Shown here one piece after another: positions 1-9,000 of a stretch of 13,736 bases of DNA. The DNA lies in NCBI GenBank assembly GCA_035575035.1, contig DATLYH010000170.1, positions 1-13,736 of the forward strand, in the 5' to 3' direction. Position 1 is the stretch's first letter. Each line of letters starts with the position of its first letter. The stretch is from DATLYH01 sp035575035 (GTDB lineage: Bacteria; Planctomycetota; Planctomycetia; Gemmatales; Gemmataceae). A model generated the notes under the pieces. The model worked only from the letters and a program-made list of their open reading frames with translations. It made no database searches and was not told the DNA's origin. The position numbers were made by a program, and so were the translations under genes.

Positions 1-44
1 ACGCCGGCCGCTCGCCCGAACCGGCCGGCTCACGCCGGGCGGCG
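1..44. repeat. REP-like palindrome just downstream of the giant gene (possible terminator)
   Basis: Positions 21-42 form a hairpin with loop TCAC (30-33) and nine-position arms holding one G-G mismatch. It starts 3 bases after the giant gene's stop codon on the minus strand. Positions 19-38 match exactly, in inverted orientation, the repeat at 12025-12044. Positions 1-13 look like the start of a further unit running off the window. There is no U-tract, so factor-independent termination is only possible, not shown. Confidence 0.6.
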
Positions 45-3000
45 CTACACACGCCGGCTGCGACCGAGAACCTGGATCAACTGGACCAAGCCGCCCACAT
101 TCGCCTGGAAGAGATAGATCCCCGTCCGTCGCAAACGTAGACCCGTCAGTTCGGCCGTCCCCTGTACCATGTCCACGGTCAGCGGACCGATCACCCCGCC
201 TCGCCGCGGACGCTGGACGAGCGTCAGGACCACCTGTCCGGTGAAGTTAGCGTCCACGTTGCCGGTCACATCCAGGGCCCTCAGCCGGATGCTGAACGGC
301 CTCCGGATGCGAACCCGGTCGGCGGGCAAGATGGTGACGGCCAGGTGGTTTGCTGTCACCGTGATCGGCGTCGGCGCCACCGAGAACGAGGCTATGCTCG
401 GCGTGCTGGCTTGCAGCGTGTAGTCGCCGGCCCGGTCCAGGGTGACGCCGGTGAACCGGGCCACGCCGGCCACGGCATTCACCAGGAGCGTGCCGCCGAG
501 CCGGCCGCCGACCGGTCCCGCCTGCAGCGACAGCAGCACCGGGCCGTTGAAGCTGGTCACCCGATTCCCTGAGCTGTCCCGCACCTCCACCGTCACGGCG
601 AAGGCGCTCCCCGACATCACACGGGTTGGCAGCGCCGTGAAGACCAAGGGGTTGGGATCGACCCGCTGGCTGAAGTCGGCCGACGTGCTGCCATTGAAAT
701 TGCTGCTGCCGTTGTAGACCGCCCGGATCGTATGGTTGCCTATGGTCAGGTCGCCGGCCGTGAAGCTCGCCGTCCCGTTCGCCAGAGACACGTTCGCCGC
801 CCGGAGAACACCATCGACGAAGAAGTTGACCGTCCCGGTCGGCGTGCCGCTGCCCGGCGGGACGGCGGCGACAGTGGCCGTGAAGGTCACCGTCTGGCCC
901 AGGAACGATGGGTTGGCCGACGCGGCCAGGGTGACGGCAGAGTCGGCCGGGATGACCGTCTGGCTCAGCGAGGCCGAAGGCGGACTGGGCTCGAAGTCGG
1001 CATCGCCACTGTAGGTGGCGGTGATGGTGTTGACGCCGACATCCAGCGCCGTGGCTGGCAGGTCGGCCGTTCCGTTCACCAGCGGCACCACTAGGGTCTT
1101 CTGAGCGGCGGCGTTGGTAATCGTGAAGGTGACGGTACCGGTGGGGGTCAACGGGCTGGCAAATAGCGGATTGATCGTGGCGGTGATGACCGCCTCGCCG
1201 AAGACGGCGGCGACGCCGGGCCGGTTGGAACTCAGCACCGTGCCGGTTTCGGTTCGGACGGAATGGATCAGTGCGGCCGAGACAGGGCTGGACTTGAAGT
1301 TGGGATCGCCGTTGTCGTTGTACTGGGCGGTGATGCTGTGCCTGCCTCGGGTCAAGTCGCTGGCCGTGAAGCTCGCTGTCCCGTTCGCCAGGGGCACGTC
1401 CGCCGCCCGGAGAACACCATCGACGAAGAAGTTGACCGTCCCGGTCGGCGTCCCCAGACCCGGAACCTCGGCGCTGGTGACGGTGGCCGTGAAAGTCACT
1501 GCCTGACCCGGGGATGACGAATTCCCTGGCGCCGAGGAGGTGACGGTGGTGATGGTGTCGGCCTCCTCCACGGTCTGGGTCAGGGGGGTGGAAGTACTGG
1601 CGGTGAAGTTGGCATCGCCGTTGTAGCGGGCCTCGACCTGGTGGGTGCCGACGGACAGGTCGGCGATGGTGAAGGTCGCCTGGACGCCGCTGAGAGGGCT
1701 GTCCGGCGTCCGGGGGGTGCCATCGATGAGGAAGGTGACGGTGCCGGTGGGCGTGCCCACGCTGGGGGGCACCACCGTAACCACGGCAGTGAAGGTCACT
1801 GCCTGGCCAAACCCCGACGGGTTGACCGCGCTGGTGATGGTGGTGACCGTGTTCCCCGGGATGACATTGATGCGGAAAGTCTGGGGGGCCGAGGTGTCCT
1901 GGCCGCCATTGGCCGTGCCGCCGTTGTCGCGGAGCACCACGGTGATGTCGGCGGAGCCGGAGGTATTGGCAGCGGGCGTGAAGGTCAACGTGCCGCTCGG
2001 GCTCACCGCCGGCGGCACCGCGAACAGGCTGGGGTTGGTGTTGCCCGTGATTTGGAACGTCAGCGTCTGACCGGACTCGTCGGCCGGGCCAGCCGAGATG
2101 TTGGTTGCCCAGCCGGGGACCGTCTGAGCGGGGGCATTCCGCTGCACCGTCACATCGGGCCCCTTGGTGAAGCTGGGGGTATCGTTGACCGGGGTCACGG
2201 TGATGGTGAATGTCTGCGGCGCGCTGGTGTCGTTGCCGCCGTTGGCCGTGCCGCCGTCGTCGCGCAGCCGCACCGTGACCGTGGCCGAGCCATTGGCATT
2301 GGGCGCCGGCGTGAAGGTCAAGGTGCCGTTGGCCGCAATCGCTGGCGGGACGGCAAACAGGGCCGGGTTGTCATTGCTCACCAGGAAGGTCAGCGATTGG
2401 CCGGCCTCATCAAGCTCCGGCGCGGCAGGCGGCGGCGGATAGGGGAGGATATTGGTCGCCCAGTTCGGTACGGTCTGCGGGCCGGCATCCTCCAGAACAG
2501 TCTGATCCGGTCCCTTGGTGAAGCTGGGCGGCTCGTTGAGGAGGGTGACAGTGATCGTCGCGGTGGCAACGGCGGTGCTGAAGGCAGTGGTGCCGCCATT
2601 GGTGGTGGTGTCGGCGGTGCCGCCGTCTGAGCCGGTACTCGTCAGGCCGCTGGTCAGGTCCCAGGCGCGGAAGGTGAAGGTGGCCGTGCCGCTAAAGTTG
2701 GCGTTGGGCTGGAAGCGAATGCGGTTGGTGCTCACGCTCTCCAATAGCCGCGCCGCCGTCGGCGACGGGCTGCCGAAGTCGAGCCAGGTGGTCCCACCGT
2801 CGGTGGAGTACTGCCAGACGCCGTTGGTGTTGTCCACCCCGGTCACGGCGATGCCACGCGGAGCCAGGTTGGGAGCGAACTTGGGATCGTCGGCATCGGT
2901 GATGATCGAACCGAGGAAGGCGGGCAGGCTGGTGCCGTTGTTGGCACTGGGAGTGATGTCCTCGGGGATGGAAGGGAACGTCACACTCGTGGTGGTCAGC

Positions 3001-6000
3001 ACGGGGGCGCTGTTGGTGCCGGGCTGGATCAGGAAGCGGGCCGAGTATGCGTCGTCAGTCGCTTCCCCGTTAATGAAGTCCTGATCCTGGTCCAGTTGAT
3101 AGCCGGCGTAGTCGGAGATCACCGGGCCCAAGGTGACGCGGTAAAGGCCGGCCGGCTGCGGCGTCGTGAAGATGATCTGGAAATCATTGTAGGGACGATT
3201 GCCCGGCCCCGGGGTGGGATCGATGACCTGGGCCACCATCACGGGGGCCCCGGTTGGTCCGGTGACGCTGAGCACGTCGGCGGTGGTGAAGGTCACCGGA
3301 TCGACCGGCCCGCTGAAAGTGACCTGGATGCCGGTCACCGTCGAGCCGGTCCCGACCTGGCTGACGGACACCACGTGGGGGCCGGAGACCGGGGTGACGG
3401 CATACTTGCTGAGCGGGTCGCCGTTGGCCAGGCGGATGGAGTCGTTCAGGCGGATGACCCAGGTGCCGCGGCCGTAGGTGGTGGCCACCAGCATGTTCCG
3501 CCCGAACGGTTCGAAGGGCCTGCCGTTGGCCGGGTTGATGTTGCCCAGGACCAGGTCGAGATCGCGGACATCGGCGCTGGGCAAGAAACCACCGTCCTGC
3601 CGGGCCCCGTCGATGGCCACGTTGGGGAACCAGGTCCAGGTCACGCCCTTGTCCAGCGACCGGAAGACGCCTCCCTCGCCGCCGACGTAGAGCACCGGGT
3701 GCTTCGGGCCGGTCGGGTTGTTCAGGTCATCGGGAATGGCGTAGCGCCAGTCGGCCTGGAGGGCCTTGAGGGTGCCGGGGCGAAGGGTAGCGGTGACCTC
3801 GGCGGGGTCGTTGTAGAGGGGCCGTCCGAGCGCCGTGCTGAAGAGGTTGCCGGTGATGTTCACCCAGGTAGCGCCGGGGGCGGCGGAGTCGGCCATCCAG
3901 AAGACGCCGCCGGAGGTGACGGCGTAGGCCTCGCGGCTGCCGCGGCTCGGATTGGTCACGATGGCCTGAACCGCCCCGCCGCTGAGACCGGCCGAGATGT
4001 CCCGCCAGACGGTCGGGCCGCCGCCGACGCCGCCGCCGACAAAGGTGACAAAGATCCGGCCACCGAGGGTGCCGACGTAGATGAAATCGTTGAGGATGTT
4101 GGAACCCGGTGCGGGAGCGCCGAAGGCCATGGCCAGCGATTGCGTCCCGTCCAGGTCGGTGGGGTCGGCGATGGGGAACCACTGCTTGCCGTAGCCGGTC
4201 GTCGGCCCGTGTGTGCGGAAGATGCGGCCGGCAAACGAGCTGATCACAATGGCCGAAGGGTCGATGGGGTTGACGGCGAAATTGATGGTGCCGCTGCGCC
4301 ACTGCCCCGCCTCGACCACCGGGTCATCGCCCGGTTGCAGCAGGCCGGTGACGCGGCTCACTTGCGGGAAGCCCGGCTCCTCTCCCTCCACCAGGAAGAA
4401 ATCGCTGCGCAGCGGGGTCGCCCCGCAGCAGGGCCATTTCTCGAAGTACACCGTGCCCCGGCCGGTCTGATCGGTCGCCACCCCGCCGCCGTCGCCGCGA
4501 GCGCTATGGAACCAGTCCAGGTTGCCGTTGTCCAGTACGCCCGGGTCGGACCGGGGGAAGCCGGTATCCTGGCTGTTGCCGTAGAAGAGCGCCCCGGCAA
4601 TGTCGGCGGCCAGCACGCTCGGCTGGGCAGCGCCATAGTAGAACTGCGTGATCTGCAAGTTGCCGTTGCGGCTGCCGAAGACGGCCGGAGCCGTGCCGAT
4701 TCCCCGGTGCAAGGTGCCATCTCCCCGATCGACACTGGTCCAGACGCCGTGGTCGTTGCCGGCGATCAGGCGCGTGTGCCCGGTCAGCGGGTCGCGGAAG
4801 ACGACCAACTCGTGGTGGTCGTTGCCGCCGAACCCCAGGGCAAGATCGGGGCCGACGACCGCGGCGTCGCCGTACCCCCTCCAGCGGGTGTTGCTCCCAT
4901 CGTTGTTGAACTGAGCGACGTTGGTGAACTGCAGCGACGCGGGCGTTACGAACGGGTTGTCCGGGTCGCGCAGCATGTTGAAGATGGACGAGCGCGGAGG
5001 CGTGATCGGGTCGTTAGCTATGAGCAGACCGTAGGGCTGCCCTGGGCCAAGTGCGCGCCCCGTCCAGACCGAGGTGCCCCCCGTCTTGACGGAGACGTTC
5101 CCCGTCGTGGCGAACTGGGTCAACCCGCCGTCATTATTGTTGTTGTCGTAGGCGACCAGGGCATGCGCATCCGAGATGGTGGTAGTGTCAACGCGGATGA
5201 AGCGGTAGGGGTTGGTGGGGCTGCCTTGTCCCCCGATATAGACCACATTGGGATTGTTGGGGTCAACGGCCAGACTGATGTTGTAGTTGCCCTGCGTGCC
5301 GAGCACGTTGTAATCGCCGGTGGTGGAGTTGGGCCCGCGGTCGTCGTTGGTGCCGATCTGATTGGCCGCGGTCCCCCCAGCGGGGATGCGAACCGGGATG
5401 CGGACCCGGGTCCAGTTGAGGCCGTAGTCCTTGGTCTGGTAAAGGCCGATCAGGGCGTTGTTGGTGCCGACAACGGCAGCGTACAGCCACCCCTGGTACA
5501 GGGTGTCCTGAAGCGGGTTGCCGGTCAGGGCCGGCACAGCCAGCACAATGCGGCCATTGGCCCCCGAGGGGCTGGGGTTGGTGACGCTGGCGGGGATCAC
5601 CACCGGGATGGCGACGTCGGGGCCGGAAGGCCGGGGATCGACGTCGCGGCGGACCGGGGCCCCCTGGCCGCCGTTCCGGATGCTCAGGCTGGTCGCGGTG
5701 GGGGCGCTGGTGGTGTAAAAGACCCCCTCGCCGGCAAAGGCAGCATACAGGATTTGGAGGTTGCCGCTGGCGTCGGCGCTGCCGGCGGCCAGCACCACGT
5801 CGGTCGCCTGGCCGGCGCGGATCAACGTCCAGGTCTTGCCGGTGTCATTGCTGCGGTAGAGGCCGCCGTTGGTCCCGCTGATCGCCGCATAGACAATCAC
5901 CTCGCCGTTGGCCTGAGGCTTGGGATCGACAATGACCTTGAACCCCCGCGTGCCCACAAACCGGCGGTCGCGGAGGGGCGAGTTAATCGGCAGGATGTTC

Positions 6001-9000
6001 CCCTGAGCGTCGGCGTTGACGGTGCTGTCAAGCACCCGCCAGGTCCGGCCGCCGTCGGTGGAGCGGAGGAAGCCCACGCCCGGCGTACCGCCGGTGAGTT
6101 GTCCCAGGCCGGGCGGGGCCAGGCTGTCCCCCTCGCCGGTGGCCACGAAGATGATCGACTGGTTGGGGTCGTTGTTGCGGCCGAAGACGGCGATGCTGCC
6201 GGTGTTCAGGCTGAAGCCGGGGCCGAAGTCGGTGAGCGGTATCCAGGTCGGCCCGTTCGGGTCGGTGGTGAGGAAGTTGGTTGTCTTCCAGACGCCGCCG
6301 CTGGCGCCACTGACGTAGACGGTGTTCCCGGACGGGTCCGACGGGTCCAGGGCCAGGCCGCCGATCCGCCCCGTGCCGGTGAAGAAATCCTCCGGCGTCT
6401 GGGGGGTGATCGGCGCTGGACCAACCGCCGTCCAGGACTGCTGCGACACCGGATTGGTCGGGTCCTGCGTGAAGATGCGGAAGCCGGTCACGATCTGGTC
6501 GATGAGCTGCTCCCCCAGACCGGAGCCGGGTATGGAATTCTTCAGGGTCAGGTTCCAGCTGACCAGGGTGCCGTTGAGCGTTGAGGAGTTGCTCTTGATG
6601 GAGAGGACCCAGTTCCCCTGCGAGCCGTGGTTCTTGAAGGTGCTCAGCGGCAACTGCGGGTTGAACGGGCCGGGGCCAATACCGATGCCGGGCTGGGTCG
6701 GGGCCAGCTGGATCGGGAAGTTGGCCGCGTCGTCGAAGACGGTCCCGGTGAAGTTGGCATGCGGCACGCTCCCGGTGTTGCCGACGTTGGTGAACAGTTT
6801 GACGGCGGTCCCATCGGGGGCGATGAGCGTTGCCTCCAGGTCGGGAATGTGCTGGTGCTGGATCGTCAACTGGACGGTGACACCCTGCACCAGGAAACTT
6901 TGCGGCACATTGATCCGGGCATCGACGGTCTGGCCGGCGGGCAGCGGCAGGTTGACGGTCCCCGAAGTAAACGTCACCGGCAAGAGCGTCCGGTTGTTGG
7001 GGTCGCCGCCGCGGAGCAGATCGACGCCGGCATTGAAGTTGGTATCGGCCCGGTTGCCGTTGACGTCCCGGATGTAGTTTCCCTGGGCGTCCGGGCCGAG
7101 CACGATCGAATACGTACCGCTCAGCGACTGGGTGGGAATGGTGATGCGGAAGGTCCGGTTCGGCGTCCCCCCGGGCGGGTTGGGCGTGACGGTGAACGGG
7201 TTCAACGACCAGCCATTCAAGGTGCCGGCGATGCCGTTAGCCACATTGTCGATGATGCGAAGGGTCCAGGTTCCCTGGTAATTTTTGCGGTTGAAGGCGC
7301 TGAGGCCCGGGCCAAAGGTCAGGGTGAACGTGGCCCCAGTGCCGGTTCCCCCCGTGACGCTCACCGGGTTAGTCGGCCCGACGGCGTATCCGCCGGGTCG
7401 GACCACCGCGACGGCGGTGATCGCCCCGCCGGCCCCAACCATGGTCACCCGAAGCTGCGCCGGCGTGGCGAACGTGCCTCCCTGGACGGTGAGGATATCG
7501 CCGACGGCGTAGCCGCTCCCCCCGGACACAATGGTCGCCGTCACCACTCCCGCCGCGGGACGGAAGATGCCGCTGTACGGCCCGGTGCCGGCGACGACCG
7601 ATGTGGCCGCGTAGCCGTCGAAAATCGTGTCGGTGAGGTTGGCCCCCGTTCCGCCGTCGAGCAGCTGCACCAGCGTCCCATCCGGGGCAACCAGCAGGAC
7701 AGTCAGGTCGGATACTTGTGCATGGCTGAGGTTGACCCGCACCGCCAGGTCGTTGACGACCAGGGAATCGGTCACCGTCAACGTCGCGTTCAGTGTGCCG
7801 CCGTCCGGGATAGGCGTTGCCGGCATGCTGGCGGTGTAGGTGGTGATGGGCCCAACCGGTCCCACCACGCGCAGGATATTCGCCGTCGTGAAGCTCGTCG
7901 GCACGATGTCCCGGTCGAAGGTGATATCGACGGCGTTGTTGGTGCCGTTGAGCACCAGGTTGTCGGGGGTGGGCGGGTTGTTGGGTACGCTGGTGCGGAC
8001 AACGTGCGGCCCGGGGATGATCAGCGGCAGCGTGTCCTGGTCGTAGGGGAGTTCGAAGGGAGCACCGTTGACCGGCGTGGGCACGGCAAAGATGTCGGTC
8101 GGGATCTCGGTGGTGATGGCGTTGTGGTTCTGGTCCATCAGGTTGCCGGCGTTCAGGACTGCCGGGCCGCCGTTAACGATCAGCGACCAACCGAGCAGCG
8201 TTCCGATGTCAAGGCCGAACTGATCATTGACTTGCAAATACCAGGTGCCGTTGGCCACCGCCGGCGGCATCCCGTTGAGGATGCTCAGACTCTCTTCGGG
8301 CTGCACCTGCGTAAAGGGAGGAGGTGGATCGCTGGCGATCGGGATGAACGCTTGATCGTCGAAGATCGTGTTGGCGTAGCCGTCGCTGCCGCCCCCTCCA
8401 TGCAAGGTGGTCAGCAGCACCGTAGTGCCGTTGGGGGCAACCAGCCGCATGGAGAGGTCAGCATTGAAGGTGTGCGTGACCCGGACAGCCACGTTGATGT
8501 CGGTGATAGGGGTGGTCAGCCCGCTGACGGTGATGGCCGAGGTGGTGGTGTCGGCGTTGTTCGCGGGCGGGGTGGGCCAGACGACGCCGCCCAGGGTCCC
8601 TCCGGTCCCGGACGGCGGAACCCGCAGATTGATGTTGGGGCCTGAGGCTGTGAAGATGGCCCCGCTGCCGCCGCCGGCCATGGTGCCCCGCTGACGGATG
8701 CGGTCGTTAATGGCGGGGCCGATGGCGTAGCTGTAGGTTCCCACGCCACTCAGGGGAGTGCTGAGGTTGACGAGGAAACGGCTGGCCATGCCGGCGATCG
8801 GGTTGGGCCCCCAGGAGGCACTGAGGTCCAGGGGAGTGATGGTGAAGTTGGCGGCGCCGCTGAGGGTCAAGTTGGCCGGCGAGGAGGTCGGCGTGACGGT
8901 ATCGCGATACTGCAGGGTGATGTCGTCGCCGGTGAAGGTGGCGGGGTCTACCGGGCGGTCGAACTGCACCACAAACCCGGTGAACCGACGCGTGCCGTCG

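Larger units (their letters stand above)
654..1850 (-). repeat. Protein repeats: four tandem Big_3_5-like Ig domains
   Basis: Units span residues 3277-3373, 3374-3475, 3476-3578 and 3579-3675, each about 97-103 residues. Each has T-SS/NPS-GQ-VTFTATV, then TPTGTVTF or TPTGTVNF, a FVDG/LIDG hairpin, a TASFT/ATFT strand, DL--G-H-I-A-YNGD and a closing QTV. Units 2 and 4 are nearly identical through GTPTGTVNFFVDGVLRAA, also at DNA level. They probably form an extended stalk. Confidence 0.8.
6972..8012 (-). other. Protein domain: Ig-like domain 2 (SbsA/Big_5-like) with a nested P-domain
   Basis: The N-terminal half is residues 1223-1294 (GPHVVRTSVPN, then VDITFDRDIVPTSFTTANIL and VVGPVGPIT). The C-terminal half is 1495-1569 (TVTPNPPGGTPNRTFRITI, LSGTYSIVLGP, DVNGNRADTNFNAG). 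The 200 residues between are P-domain 3. Joined, the halves align with the continuous Ig-like 3. Confidence 0.7.

Noticed and set aside
3096..6584. A 1162-codon plus-strand open frame opposite the giant gene, with similar long ones at 1641-2630, 6627-8645 and 10287-11258
   Set aside because: All four share the codon register of the sense gene, where an antisense stop needs a sense TTA, CTA or TCA codon. These are rare in this GC-rich gene, so long antisense frames are expected. The products are Gly/Val/Arg/Asp-rich with no recognisable domain.
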